Positions 9,415 through 18,989 of a stretch of 64,000 nt of DNA are shown in pieces (the first letter of the stretch is position 1; every line of letters starts with the position of its first letter). The stretch is taken from NCBI RefSeq assembly GCF_003269425.1, contig NZ_CP030104.1, positions 1,173,501-1,237,500 on the forward strand, in the 5' to 3' direction. The position numbers were made by a program, and so were the translations under genes. Source of the stretch: Flagellimonas maritima (lineage in GTDB: Bacteria > Bacteroidota > Bacteroidia > Flavobacteriales > Flavobacteriaceae). The notes under the pieces are model-generated. The model did not search any database. It was not told the DNA's origin and saw nothing but the letters and a program-made list of their open reading frames with translations.

Positions 9415-10434
9415 TTAATTAATTGTTGAATCCCTGACCACTAATGTTGGTTCTAATATTTTAGTTTGAAATGCTTCTTCTTCACTGTCACTTTCTACTT
9501 TATCTATCAACATCTGCGCAGCGATTTTTCCCATTTTTTCACCGTGTTGTGCAACTACGGTCAAGCTTGGGTTTGCATATTTGGAAAGCAACCCATCAGT
9601 AAAACCTATAAAAGACACGTCCTTAGGAATATTAAGTCCTTTTTTCTGAATAAGTTTCATGCTAAATACCGTAAATATTTCGTTCACACAAAGTACAGCA
9701 TCAACCTTTTGTTTGCTAAAAAAATCCACTATACTTTTTTCATCCATTTCCATAGATGAAAGTTTGAGTATTCTAGATTCATCAATTTTAAAGTTACTTT
9801 CCAAAAGTGCTTTTTTATATCCTTCGGTTCTAGCCTTACTAACACTCAAATAATCGTCTGTTGTAATCAATGCTATTTTTCTTCTTCCCTGTGCAATAAG
9901 ATTTTTTGTTGCCATATAAGCTCCCAACTCATCATCAATAATAACTTTATCACAGTCAATTTCGTTTGTAATTCGATCGAACAAAACTACGGGAATCCCC
10001 TGTTCTGTTACTTCTTTAAGATGATTGTAATCCCCTTTTTGTTGTGTTTCCGAGGAAAGTGACATTATAAAACCGTCAATACTCCCATTGGCAAGCATTT
10101 CCATATTTATCACCTCTTTATCAAATGATTCTTCCGAAAGACAAACAATGACGTTATATCCATTTGAATTTGCATATTTTTCTATTCCGCGTATTACGGT
10201 CGTAAAAAAATGGTGAACTATAGCAGGGATGACAACACCTATATTTTTGGTTCTCTTGTTTTTAAGGCTTATGGCAATATTGTTCGGCTTGTAATTGTAC
10301 AATTTAGCAAAAGCTTGAATCTTCTCTTTGGTATCCCTACTTATTTCCTCGCTATTTTTTAGGGCTTTTGATACGGTAGATATAGAGACTTCAAGCTCTC
10401 TGGCGATATCCTTTAAGGTTATTTTATTTTTCAA
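9415..10434 (-). CDS. LacI-family transcriptional regulator of the glucan locus
   Basis: DNA-binding repressor or activator of 339 residues. The N-terminal LacI helix-turn-helix is ITLKDIARELEVSISTVSKAL, with the hinge helix segment YKPNNIAISLKNKRT near residues 50-65. A periplasmic-binding-protein-like sensor domain starts at NIGVVIPAI. The gene lies just upstream of the GH65-GH13 pair on the same strand and is divergent from susC-susD. A near-perfect CG-centred palindrome at 10694-10709 before susC is the likely operator. Regulators in this position in other Flavobacteriia answer to maltose or maltodextrin; here that is inference from the neighbouring enzymes. Confidence 0.92.
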   Translation of the reverse strand: MKNKITLKDIARELEVSISTVSKALKNSEEISRDTKEKIQAFAKLYNYKPNNIAISLKNKRTKNIGVVIPAIVHHFFTTVIRGIEKYANSNGYNVIVCLSEESFDKEVINMEMLANGSIDGFIMSLSSETQQKGDYNHLKEVTEQGIPVVLFDRITNEIDCDKVIIDDELGAYMATKNLIAQGRRKIALITTDDYLSVSKARTEGYKKALLESNFKIDESRILKLSSMEMDEKSIVDFFSKQKVDAVLCVNEIFTVFSMKLIQKKGLNIPKDVSFIGFTDGLLSKYANPSLTVVAQHGEKMGKIAAQMLIDKVESDSEEEAFQTKILEPTLVVRDSTIN

Positions 10435-10693
10435 AGAAATGATTTTATTCTTTTTATTAAATGTTTCAAATTAGTTAATAAAGACAAGCAACTTAATCAA
10501 TTGATTCTTTTTAACAAAAACGTCATCGAAACTTATTAAAACTTTCTGAAAAAATGTTAAGACCAAGTAAAGAATAAAAACAGTATATTAGCTACATATT
10601 GTCAAATTCTTTAATTATTTGCCATTTGATTGTGATTTGAATAAATTAACTCTTTAAGATTTATCAACCTTTCACAATTCCAAAGTTATCAAC

Positions 10694-10709
10694 ACGAAAC
10701 CGTTTTCGT
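10694..10709. promoter_or_regulatory. Putative LacI-type operator upstream of susC
   Basis: ACGAAACCGTTTTCGT is a 16-bp palindrome with a central CG and one mismatched pair (7 of 8 pairs match). This is the shape of LacI/GalR-family operators. It lies 24 bases upstream of the putative susC -33 element and 95 bases before the susC start. Assignment to the adjacent regulator (9415-10434) is inference. Confidence 0.6.
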
Positions 10710-10732
10710 AATATTCTGCGTTATGCTTAAAT

Positions 10733-10762
10733 TTTGATTAACATTTTTTTTATATATGTTTA
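10733..10762 (+). promoter_or_regulatory. Putative susC promoter (Bacteroidota -33/-7 type)
   Basis: TTTG at 10733-10736 is followed after 18 bases by TATGTTTA at 10755-10762, a 7-of-8 match to the -7 consensus TAnnTTTG. Spacing and position, 41 bases before the susC ATG, fit. It has not been tested, and AT-rich sequence gives chance matches. Confidence 0.45.
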
Positions 10763-10803
10763 ACACTTGAATTAAAATTAACTAAACTTAAAATTAATTA
10801 TTT

Positions 10804-13800
10804 ATGAAGATTACGCTACTTAAAAGCTTTTTGTTGCTAGGTGCATTTTTGTGCTTTAGTCTAATAAAAGCTCAGACAGTATCAGGTACTGTTTCAGACG
10901 CAAGTGGCCCCTTACCGGGAGCCAGTGTTGTTGTTAAGGGAACTACCAATGGTACTCAAACTGACTTTGATGGTAACTATACCTTAAATGATGTTGCTGC
11001 TGATGCAGTCATCGTTTTTAGTTATATTGGTTTTTCTTCTCAGGAAGTCCCTGTAAATGGACAAGCAACTATAGACGTTGTTTTACAGGAAGACGCCAGT
11101 GAGTTGGATGAAGTCGTTGTTGTAGGTTATGGTACGCAGACTAGAAAAACGGCTGTCGGTGCTATTGAAAGTGTTAAATCTGAAGAGTTTAATAAAGGTG
11201 TAATAGTTAATCCTCAACAGTTAATACAAGGTAAGTCTGCTGGTGTTCAAATATCTGCGTCCAATGGAGAGCCAGGTGGTGCTGTGAATGTTAGAATTCG
11301 TGGTACAGCTTCAGTCAGATCTAACAACAATCCATTATACGTGGTAGATGGTGTACCCCTTAGTGGTTCAGATACCAATGCAAGAGTTGGTGGAGGTGCT
11401 GCTGATGGTACTGGAAGTATTAATACAGACCTTGGGACAAGTTCTGCAATTGATCCTTTAAGTTTTCTTAACCCTAATGACATTGAAAGTATCGATATTT
11501 TGAAAGATGCTTCAGCTACGGCAATTTATGGATCGCGAGGGGCTAATGGTGTGGTTTTGATTACTACAAAAAGTGGTAAATCTGGGAAAAGTGTTCTGGA
11601 ATTTTCTTCAACTTTCTCTGTTGGCTGGATTCCAAACCAATTGGACCTTTTGGATAGAGACCAATTTTTAGATGCTCAAAACCGCTTGGCAAATATCCTT
11701 ATACCTGGATCAACATTCCCAGATGCAGGAGGTAATACAGATACTCAAGATCTTATTTACAGAGCTTCCTTTACTCAAAACCATAATCTTTCATACGGTG
11801 GTGGTAATGAAAATGGAAATTACCGGATTTCAATGGGGTACCAGGACCAAGAAGGTGAGGTAGAGGACAGTTATTTTGATAGATTGACTTTGCGTATAAA
11901 TGCTTCGCAGCGTTTCTTTGATAACAAATTAAGATTGACTACACAAGCGACAATCTCTAATATCGAAAATCAACGTGCTCCGATATCGGATAGTCCAAAC
12001 GCCAGAGGAGATTTATTATCTGCTGCATGGAATTTCGCACCAGATCAAGACTTAAGAGGTACTGGAGGTAGTTTTGTAGGTGGTTTTTTTCAACCTTCTG
12101 CAGAACGAAGAAACCCAGAAGCCTTATTAGAACTAACGAGAACTGCTTCAAGTACGATGAGAGCTTTGATAAATGTTGGAGCGCGATATAATTTCACCGA
12201 TAATCTAAGTTTTAATACAAATGTTGGTTTGGACAAAGCAGTTTCTTCTTCATATCAAGTTTTTTCACCGCTTTTTGTATCCGACCAAACATTAAACGTT
12301 GGTAGAGCAGGATTAAACGAATTGGATCAAATTAATAGTACTTGGGAATCTTACTTTAGTTACAATAAAAGCTTTGGTGAGAATGTACTTGATCTTACGC
12401 TAGGTCACTCTTATCAAGAGTTTATAACAGAAACACAATTCGTTGAAGCAGCAGGATTTAGAACGGACAATTTGTTCCAAATGGTAAATAACATCGCATC
12501 TTCTACTGCTCAGACAGTTGATACTACACAAGATGTAGATGAGCTGCAATCTTTTTTCTTTCGTACGAATTACTCCATAGCTGGAAAATATAACTTCTCC
12601 GGTACCGTAAGAATTGATGGTTCCTCTCGTTTTGGAGGTAACAACAAATATGGAACATTTGGATCCATTGGTGCTGCATGGACACTTTCCGAGGAAGATT
12701 GGTTTCCAGAAGTTTTTGACACGTTTAAATTTAGAGCCGCTTACGGTGTGGTTGGTAACCAAGAAGGACTTGGTACAAACCAATTCTCAGCAAGAGATCG
12801 TTTTACCAGAGCAGCTATCAATAATGCTGGTGTAGAACAAGAAGCTGGATCTTCTAATGTTGCTTTTAATAATCCCGATTTAAAATGGGAGGAGAATACA
12901 CAGTTTACGGTCGGTATAGACTGGGCGATAATGGACAATAGAATAAGTGGTTCCTTAGATTACTATAATTATGTGACAGAAGGATTTTTATTACAGCAAG
13001 TAAGTCCACAACCTGCTGTACAGCCTTTCTTTTTCTCAAATGTAGATGGAGACATCGTAAACTCAGGTATTGATTTTACCATTAATGCAATACCGGTTGA
13101 GACTGAAGATTTTACATGGGATTTCAACTTTAATTTTAACTACAATGATAACATCTTGGAAAATTATACTGGCCCTGCAATTAATGCTGGACCTATAAAT
13201 GGTCCAGGTCTGACCGGTGCATTTTCCCAACAACTGGCAAACAACCAGCCATTGTTCAGCTTTTTTGTTCAAGATTGGGTTGGACTTTCGCCTGACACAG
13301 GTGTTCCAGAAACGACAGGGGTTAACCAATTCCGTTTAGCAAACGGTGAAATTTCTTCCGTTGGAGAGCAAGTATTTATTGGTGAAAGTGGTCTGCCTGA
13401 TATAACCTTGGGCATAACCCAAAACTTTAGATACAAAAATTGGGATATGAGCTTGTTTTTTAATGGTCTTTTTGGACAATCCATATACAACAATAATAGA
13501 AATGCATATCTTACAATCGGAAATTTGGCACAAGGACGCAACGTAACTGTTGATGCTGCATCTAATATTGGTATAGAAAACCCTTTAAATATTCAAGAAG
13601 TATCTAGCAGATTTGTCGAAGACGGTTCTTTTCTAAGATTGCAAAATGTAAGTTTGGGCCATAATGTTCCATTGTCTGAGAATAGCATATTCAGCAGTCT
13701 CAGAGTTTTTGCAAACGCTCAAAATCTGTTTATAATAACAGATTATAGTGGTCAAGATCCTGAAGTTTCTACTCCAAGGGTCTTGAACAATGTACCTTCT

Positions 13801-13869
13801 GCTGGTATTGACTTAACCGCATTTCCTAGACCAACAACAATATCTTTAGGCTTTAATGCAAGTTTCTAA
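10804..13869 (+). CDS. SusC/RagA-family TonB-linked outer membrane receptor
   Basis: Outer membrane importer of 1,021 residues. A signal peptide ends near AQTVSG (residue 24). Next come a carboxypeptidase-regulatory-like domain (VSGTVSDASGPLPGASVVVK to about residue 98), the TonB-box-like segment DEVVVVGYGTQTRK, and the plug, ending with the SusC signature KDASATAIYGSRGANGVVLI near residue 230. The C-terminal beta-barrel ends in LGFNASF, with a terminal Phe. susD follows after 14 bases and the two form the usual SusCD import complex. The nearby LacI, GH13 and GH65 genes suggest a maltodextrin substrate. The sulfonate module 5 kb downstream leaves another substrate possible. Confidence 0.95.
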   Translation: MKITLLKSFLLLGAFLCFSLIKAQTVSGTVSDASGPLPGASVVVKGTTNGTQTDFDGNYTLNDVAADAVIVFSYIGFSSQEVPVNGQATIDVVLQEDASELDEVVVVGYGTQTRKTAVGAIESVKSEEFNKGVIVNPQQLIQGKSAGVQISASNGEPGGAVNVRIRGTASVRSNNNPLYVVDGVPLSGSDTNARVGGGAADGTGSINTDLGTSSAIDPLSFLNPNDIESIDILKDASATAIYGSRGANGVVLITTKSGKSGKSVLEFSSTFSVGWIPNQLDLLDRDQFLDAQNRLANILIPGSTFPDAGGNTDTQDLIYRASFTQNHNLSYGGGNENGNYRISMGYQDQEGEVEDSYFDRLTLRINASQRFFDNKLRLTTQATISNIENQRAPISDSPNARGDLLSAAWNFAPDQDLRGTGGSFVGGFFQPSAERRNPEALLELTRTASSTMRALINVGARYNFTDNLSFNTNVGLDKAVSSSYQVFSPLFVSDQTLNVGRAGLNELDQINSTWESYFSYNKSFGENVLDLTLGHSYQEFITETQFVEAAGFRTDNLFQMVNNIASSTAQTVDTTQDVDELQSFFFRTNYSIAGKYNFSGTVRIDGSSRFGGNNKYGTFGSIGAAWTLSEEDWFPEVFDTFKFRAAYGVVGNQEGLGTNQFSARDRFTRAAINNAGVEQEAGSSNVAFNNPDLKWEENTQFTVGIDWAIMDNRISGSLDYYNYVTEGFLLQQVSPQPAVQPFFFSNVDGDIVNSGIDFTINAIPVETEDFTWDFNFNFNYNDNILENYTGPAINAGPINGPGLTGAFSQQLANNQPLFSFFVQDWVGLSPDTGVPETTGVNQFRLANGEISSVGEQVFIGESGLPDITLGITQNFRYKNWDMSLFFNGLFGQSIYNNNRNAYLTIGNLAQGRNVTVDAASNIGIENPLNIQEVSSRFVEDGSFLRLQNVSLGHNVPLSENSIFSSLRVFANAQNLFIITDYSGQDPEVSTPRVLNNVPSAGIDLTAFPRPTTISLGFNASF

Positions 13870-13883
13870 ATAAAAAATTGACA

Positions 13884-15413
13884 ATGAGAAAAAAAGAATT
13901 TTTTAACAAGAGAATCTTCCATTACATGGGAGTGGCTGCCGCTTTAGTTTTTGTGCAGTCGTGTACAGATTTGGAACCTAATTTTGGTGATTCCACAAAC
14001 ATACAGAGCGACTCCGGTGAGTTTTCAGGTGTATCAAACCCCGAAGGCTCATTAACTAACCTATATTCCGGTATTCAAAACTTGAACGGGCAACAGAACG
14101 AGTATGCACTGATGGAGGTATCAGCAGAAAATATCGCAGTTTTAACAAGAGGTGCAGACTGGGGTGATAATGGAGTTTGGCGCTTATTGCATAACCATAA
14201 TTGGGGACCAGGACATTTAGATGTTCTTAATTCTTGGAATAGGAGAAATCAACAAGCATTTAATGCAACACAGCTAATTGACCCTGCTTCTGGAGCTTCA
14301 CCAACCGTGTTGGCACAAGCACAGGTAATTCGTGCCATTAACATGTTCATGGTAGTAAATTTTTATGGAATCGCACCGTTTAGGGAAGTTAATGATGGTC
14401 CAGATGTTTTTCCAGTATCACTTAGTGCACAAGAAGCTTATGATATCATATTAAATGATATCAACTCAGCTATCAATAGTGGTAATTTGAGCAGTCATGG
14501 TCCAGATGGAGATACTTTCCTCATTGGAGAGGCCGCAGCCAGATTCATAAGAGCTAAAATAAATCTTAATGCCGAACGCATTTTAGGAGCTGCTCCTTCA
14601 GGTGCTTATCAAGCAGTTATAGATGATATCAATGCAATTGAAGCTCTAGACTTTGAATTAGATCAAAGCACCAACTATTTTGATATTTGGGATATTTCCA
14701 GTAATAGCGAGGTAATTCTTCATTTGAATACTGGAACAGGCGAACGACAGTGGAACATGCTACATCCTAATCAAGGAGGTTGGAACGGTTTTGTTACTTT
14801 GACAGAAACTTTTAGGTCTTTTGGAACAGATGATGAAGATCAAGATGCTCGATTAGGTCTTCCAGGGCCTGAAGTGAATGGTGTAAGTGTAGGATATCTT
14901 CGTGGACAACAAAAAAATGCTGCAGGTGAAAATCTTACAGACCGACAAGATAATCTATTAATCTACGAAGATGAATTGCTTACCAGTTTGGAAATTAATA
15001 ATGAAAGGAATGGTATTCGTATCGTAAAATATCCTCAACGTGGAGCGGATGGAAGACCTGCACCAACAAATGATTTTGTTTTCATTCGTTTCTCAGAAGC
15101 TGTTCTCATGCGTGCCGAAGCTGTATTACGTAATGGTGGCGGTGGTGATGCTACGGCGGATGTAAACGCAATTCGTTCTAGGGCTGGTGCTACAACAATA
15201 GGATCTGCTACTTTAGATGATGTATATGACGAGTACAAAAGAGAGATGAATGCGGAATCCAATATAACAGGTCAAAGAGCAAGACAGTTACGATATGGTA
15301 CTTTTGCAGATACTTGGGAATTAAAAGAAAATCAAGATGAATTTAGAAGATTATTTCCCATACCTCAAAATGCATTGGCCAATCCAAATTTAGTTCAAAA
15401 CGAAGGTTACTAG
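13884..15413 (+). CDS. SusD/RagB-family outer membrane glycan-binding lipoprotein
   Basis: Surface lipoprotein that captures the ligand and caps the SusC barrel. The ATG at 13884 gives a 509-residue protein with a lipoprotein signal ending FVQSC (Cys about residue 27); a TTG six bases earlier is in frame but less likely. The mature N-terminus is acidic and Ser-rich, as in surface-exported lipoproteins. SusD hallmarks are the TPR-like helices (VIRAINMFMVVNFYGIAPFR) and the C-terminal TWELKENQDEFRRLFPIPQ, where the FPIPQNAL-type ending is diagnostic. No SusE or SusF follows; a terminator lies 28 bases after the stop. Confidence 0.95.
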   Translation: MRKKEFFNKRIFHYMGVAAALVFVQSCTDLEPNFGDSTNIQSDSGEFSGVSNPEGSLTNLYSGIQNLNGQQNEYALMEVSAENIAVLTRGADWGDNGVWRLLHNHNWGPGHLDVLNSWNRRNQQAFNATQLIDPASGASPTVLAQAQVIRAINMFMVVNFYGIAPFREVNDGPDVFPVSLSAQEAYDIILNDINSAINSGNLSSHGPDGDTFLIGEAAARFIRAKINLNAERILGAAPSGAYQAVIDDINAIEALDFELDQSTNYFDIWDISSNSEVILHLNTGTGERQWNMLHPNQGGWNGFVTLTETFRSFGTDDEDQDARLGLPGPEVNGVSVGYLRGQQKNAAGENLTDRQDNLLIYEDELLTSLEINNERNGIRIVKYPQRGADGRPAPTNDFVFIRFSEAVLMRAEAVLRNGGGGDATADVNAIRSRAGATTIGSATLDDVYDEYKREMNAESNITGQRARQLRYGTFADTWELKENQDEFRRLFPIPQNALANPNLVQNEGY

Positions 15414-15440
15414 TAGTTTATCGATATATTAAATTTTAAA

Positions 15441-15466
15441 GAGGGCAATTATTTGCCCTCTTTTTT
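15441..15466 (+). terminator. Rho-independent terminator after susD
   Basis: A perfect 8-bp stem (GAGGGCAA / TTGCCCTC) with a TTAT loop is followed by TTTTTT at 15461-15466. It closes the susC-susD transcript and separates it from the VCBS lipoprotein gene that begins at 15595. Confidence 0.92.
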
Positions 15467-15495
15467 ATTCTAGGATTTTAGAGTCCACTAGCGTT

Positions 15496-15521
15496 AATAT
15501 TCACGAACAATTATGAATATT
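15496..15521. promoter_or_regulatory. Inverted repeat upstream of VCBS/ASPIC gene 1
   Basis: AATATTCA and TGAATATT form perfect 8-bp arms around a 10-base spacer, 74 bases before the start at 15595. It lacks a T-run and so is not a terminator. The spacing fits a dimeric regulator site, but no regulator can be assigned. Confidence 0.35.
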
Positions 15522-15594
15522 GTCGCGAAATAATTAGTTTTCAAAGCGGTTAAGATTCAACTTTTGACGAAATTCAAATTTATATTTCCATCAG

Positions 15595-18500
15595 ATGTTA
15601 AATAAATTTCATATCTACTTAATTCCTGTTCTATTTTTTCTATTTACTTCTTGCTCAAAAAATGAAAAAGAAGTAAAAAATGATTTTAGGGAACTCCTTT
15701 TCACTGCATTGGATAGTACCAAAACAGGTATAAGATTTATAAATAAAATAGAAAACGAAGAAGATTTCAATATATTTTTATATCGCAACTTCTATAATGG
15801 AGGTGGAGTTGCCATTGGCGATATAAATAATGACGGTCTGCCTGATATATATCTTACGGCAAATCGAAAAGAAAACAAACTATTCCTAAATAAAGGTGAT
15901 TTTACCTTTGAGGATATTACAGCATCTGCAAATGTGGCAGGGACCAAAGCATGGTCAACTGGAGTGGTTTTAGTTGACATTAACGCTGATGGTCTTTTAG
16001 ATATTTATGTTTGTAACGCAGGCAATATAAAAGGTGATGACCAAAAAAATGAACTTTTTATCAATAATGGGGATTTAACCTTTACTGAAAATGCTGAGCA
16101 ATATAACCTAGCAGATAGCGGGTTTACGACCCATGCAGCATTTTTTGATTATGATAAAGACGGTGATTTGGATGTTTACATGTTGAACAACAGTTTTATC
16201 CCCGTTGCAAGTTTAGGTTACGAAAATAAAAGGAATGTAAGGGCAGAAGATTGGAATGTAATTGAAGAAATTAAAGGAGGTGGCGATAAATTATTTAGAA
16301 ACGATGAAGGTGTTTTTACAAATGTCAGTGAAGAAGCCAATATCTATGGTAGTTTGGTAGGGTTTGGTCTCGGCGTTACTATTGGTGACATTAACAATGA
16401 CCTCTATCCTGACATCTATGTATCCAATGATTTTTTTGAGCATGATTACCTATATATCAACAATCAAAATGGCACCTTTACAGAAAGTATTAAGGACTGG
16501 GCAAACCATCTAAGCCTTTTTTCTATGGGTGCGGATATGGCAGATATCAATAACGATGGTAAGTCAGATATTTTTGTCACGGATATGTTACCCGAAGGAG
16601 ATGAAAGGCTTAAAAATACTACTACTTTCGAAACCTTTGATACCCATCAACGAAAACTTCAAAACGACTACTATTATCAATACATGCAGAATACGCTACA
16701 ACTGAATCAAGGGAATTCTTTTGCAGAGATTGCTAATTACAGTGGAGTTTCGGGAACAGATTGGAGCTGGGGCGCATTGTTATTTGATATGGACAACGAT
16801 GGATATCGGGATATTTATGTATGCAACGGTATCTATCATGACCTAACAAACCAAGATTTTATAGATTTTTTTGAGGATGTTGCTAGACAACAGACAGCAA
16901 TATCGGGTACCAAAGACCAAAAAGAAGCTGTAATCAATGCCATGCCCTCTACTCCCATTTCAAATTATGCTTTTAAGAATAATGGCAATCTTACATTTTC
17001 AAATTCTTCTAAAAGTTGGGGGTTGAATACGCCGAGTTTTTCCAATGGAGCGGCGTATGGGGATTTGGATAATGATGGGGATTTAGATATCGTGGTCAAT
17101 AATGTAAACCAAGAACTTTTTGTATATAGAAATAACGCTGAAAACAATTCAAACAATTACCTTAAAATAAACCTTAAGGGAGAGGCACCAAATACATTCG
17201 GAATAGGCAGTTTGGTAGAACTTTTTATGAATGAAGAAATAATCAGACAAGAATTGATTCCCTCTAGGGGCTTTCAATCTTCGGTAGACTATACAATGAC
17301 CATTGGCATAGGACAGAAGGAAAAGATTGATTCATTACGGGTTATTTGGCCTAATAATAAAACCCAAACAATTAGAGCCATTGAAAAAAACACTTTAATC
17401 ACCCTCAAACAAAATGATGCTATAGAAATTTATGAAAAGTTCAAAGACAATAAAAATCCACTATTAACCGAAATAAAATCGGAAATAACCAAGCATAAAG
17501 AAAACAAGCATATAGATTTCGATTATGAAGGTCTAATATCAAAGATGCTCTCTCAAGAGGGGCCAACTATTGCTGTGGCAGACATCGATAACGATGGAAA
17601 TGAAGATATCTTTATAGGAGGTGCAAAAGGAGAAGCTGCCAAAATCTACTTACACAAAGGAGGTGGTATGTTAAAACCAGCATATGCACAAGATGTATTT
17701 AGAGCAGATAGACTTTTTGAAGACACAGCTTCAGTATTCTTGGATGTTGATGGAGATAATGATATGGACCTTATTGTTGGATCTGGAGGAAACATTCCTC
17801 AAGACTCAAAAAACTATACCAATCGCATCTATATAAATGATGGTAATGGTACTTTCTCAAAAAGTACGCACAATCTTAAAAGTTTAGAAACAAATGTCTC
17901 AGTAATAGCACCATTTGATTTTGACGGGGATGGAGATGAAGACCTATTTATTGGCAGTAGAAGCATCCCTGGTATTTATGGCATTGATCCAGAACACCTT
18001 TTATTATTGAATGATGGCCAAGGGAAATTTTCTGATATAACTGAAAGCAAAGCGTTTCACTTAAAAAATGTAGGCATGGTTACAGATGCAGAATGGACTG
18101 ATATCGATGGAGACTCCAAAAAGGATTTAATTGTCACTACCGACTGGGGCACTCCCAAAGTATTCAAAAATAATGGAAGAAGACTTAGTCCAAAAACAAG
18201 TAGCCTGGATAGCTTATATGGATGGTGGAACACAGTTCATTCAAGAGATTTGGACAACGATGGTGATATGGATTTAATTCTTGGCAACCAAGGTAGTAAC
18301 TCAGCTTATAGTGCCACAGAAGAATCACCTGCCAAAATGTTCGTTAATGATTTTGATAATAATGGAACCATTGAACAAATAGTCACAAGAAATATAAACA
18401 AGCGAAACGTACCTGTTTCTCTAAAAAGAGAACTAACAGGCCAACTTGTATCACTAAAAAAACAGAATTTAAAATTCTCTGATTACGCAACTAAGAGTAT

Positions 18501-18927
18501 AGACGAGCTTTTGGATTCTGCTGTCCTCAAAAATTCAATTGTTAAAGAGGTCAACTACACTAAAAGTATTGTGGCGATAAACGATGGAACAGGAAATTTT
18601 ATAATAAAGCCGCTCCCTGCGGAAACACAATTTTCATGTGTTTGCGATGTAAAATGTAAAGACATTGATGGAGATGGCAGACTTGATATTGTATTAGGCG
18701 GGAACAATTACGATTTTAAGCCTCAATACAGTCGGTTGGATGCCAGTTTTGGAAGTGTTCTCTTGGCTAACAATGATGGCAGTTATAAATGGTTGCCCAA
18801 TAATGAATCTGGCTTTCATGTACGTGGAGAGATTAAACAGCTATTGACATTCAAGGATAAAAACGGAGAGGAGTTTCTCCTTGTTGGAATCAATAGTGAA
18901 AAACCAAAAGTATATCGCTATAACTAA
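15595..18927 (+). CDS. CRTAC1-like VCBS/FG-GAP and ASPIC/UnbV lipoprotein 1
   Basis: Large secreted lipoprotein of 1,110 residues. A signal ends LFTSC (Cys20). Two runs of FG-GAP/VCBS beta-propeller repeats with Ca-binding motifs of the form D-x-[ND]-x-DG-x-x-D (for example DINNDGLPD, DYDKDGDLD, DFDGDGDED) cover about 60-510 and 640-1090. Between them, about 520-600, is an ASPIC/UnbV domain (NTFGIGSLVELF ... DSLRVIWPNN). The family is common in marine Bacteroidota near SusCD pairs and its biochemical role is unknown. The lipid anchor and repeats point to a surface binding protein. It has two paralogues at 28965 and 32258, and the operator of the sulfonate module begins 16 bases after its stop. 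Confidence 0.9.
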   Translation: MLNKFHIYLIPVLFFLFTSCSKNEKEVKNDFRELLFTALDSTKTGIRFINKIENEEDFNIFLYRNFYNGGGVAIGDINNDGLPDIYLTANRKENKLFLNKGDFTFEDITASANVAGTKAWSTGVVLVDINADGLLDIYVCNAGNIKGDDQKNELFINNGDLTFTENAEQYNLADSGFTTHAAFFDYDKDGDLDVYMLNNSFIPVASLGYENKRNVRAEDWNVIEEIKGGGDKLFRNDEGVFTNVSEEANIYGSLVGFGLGVTIGDINNDLYPDIYVSNDFFEHDYLYINNQNGTFTESIKDWANHLSLFSMGADMADINNDGKSDIFVTDMLPEGDERLKNTTTFETFDTHQRKLQNDYYYQYMQNTLQLNQGNSFAEIANYSGVSGTDWSWGALLFDMDNDGYRDIYVCNGIYHDLTNQDFIDFFEDVARQQTAISGTKDQKEAVINAMPSTPISNYAFKNNGNLTFSNSSKSWGLNTPSFSNGAAYGDLDNDGDLDIVVNNVNQELFVYRNNAENNSNNYLKINLKGEAPNTFGIGSLVELFMNEEIIRQELIPSRGFQSSVDYTMTIGIGQKEKIDSLRVIWPNNKTQTIRAIEKNTLITLKQNDAIEIYEKFKDNKNPLLTEIKSEITKHKENKHIDFDYEGLISKMLSQEGPTIAVADIDNDGNEDIFIGGAKGEAAKIYLHKGGGMLKPAYAQDVFRADRLFEDTASVFLDVDGDNDMDLIVGSGGNIPQDSKNYTNRIYINDGNGTFSKSTHNLKSLETNVSVIAPFDFDGDGDEDLFIGSRSIPGIYGIDPEHLLLLNDGQGKFSDITESKAFHLKNVGMVTDAEWTDIDGDSKKDLIVTTDWGTPKVFKNNGRRLSPKTSSLDSLYGWWNTVHSRDLDNDGDMDLILGNQGSNSAYSATEESPAKMFVNDFDNNGTIEQIVTRNINKRNVPVSLKRELTGQLVSLKKQNLKFSDYATKSIDELLDSAVLKNSIVKEVNYTKSIVAINDGTGNFIIKPLPAETQFSCVCDVKCKDIDGDGRLDIVLGGNNYDFKPQYSRLDASFGSVLLANNDGSYKWLPNNESGFHVRGEIKQLLTFKDKNGEEFLLVGINSEKPKVYRYN

Positions 18928-18942
18928 CAGAGGGCACTAGGG

Positions 18943-18962
18943 AAATGTAAACGTTTTCATTT
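18943..18962. promoter_or_regulatory. LacI-type operator upstream of the YeiH-like exporter
   Basis: AAATGTAAACGTTTTCATTT is a 20-bp CG-centred palindrome with one mismatched pair (9 of 10 match). Its core TGTAAACGTTTnCA is the same as the perfect palindrome at 21585-21602. A weak -7 box (TATTTTCG, 18970-18977) follows, and the exporter ATG is 27 bases after the site. Repetition of the same operator at both transcription units flanking the LacI gene at 19979 strongly suggests that this regulator binds both. Confidence 0.8.
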
Positions 18963-18989
18963 TTATTCGTATTTTCGCTTTCGGCCAAA

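Larger units (their letters stand above)
10435..10803. other. 369-base divergent intergenic region, lacI / susC
   Basis: No gene is visible on either strand. The region is strongly AT-rich and holds the putative operator (10694-10709) and a Bacteroidota-type promoter (10733-10762) for susC. The lacI side has CTAATTTG (on the minus strand, near 10470), a weak match to the -7 consensus. The susC leader after the promoter is only about 35 bases. Confidence 0.6.

Noticed and set aside
12400..12783. 127-codon frame on the minus strand inside susC
   Set aside because: It lies entirely within the SusC beta-barrel coding region, and its translation shows no domain.
10804..15413. SusCD as the sulfonate importer
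   Set aside because: It cannot be excluded, but a terminator follows susD, the promoter has a different operator and the flanking LacI, GH65 and GH13 genes point to alpha-glucans.
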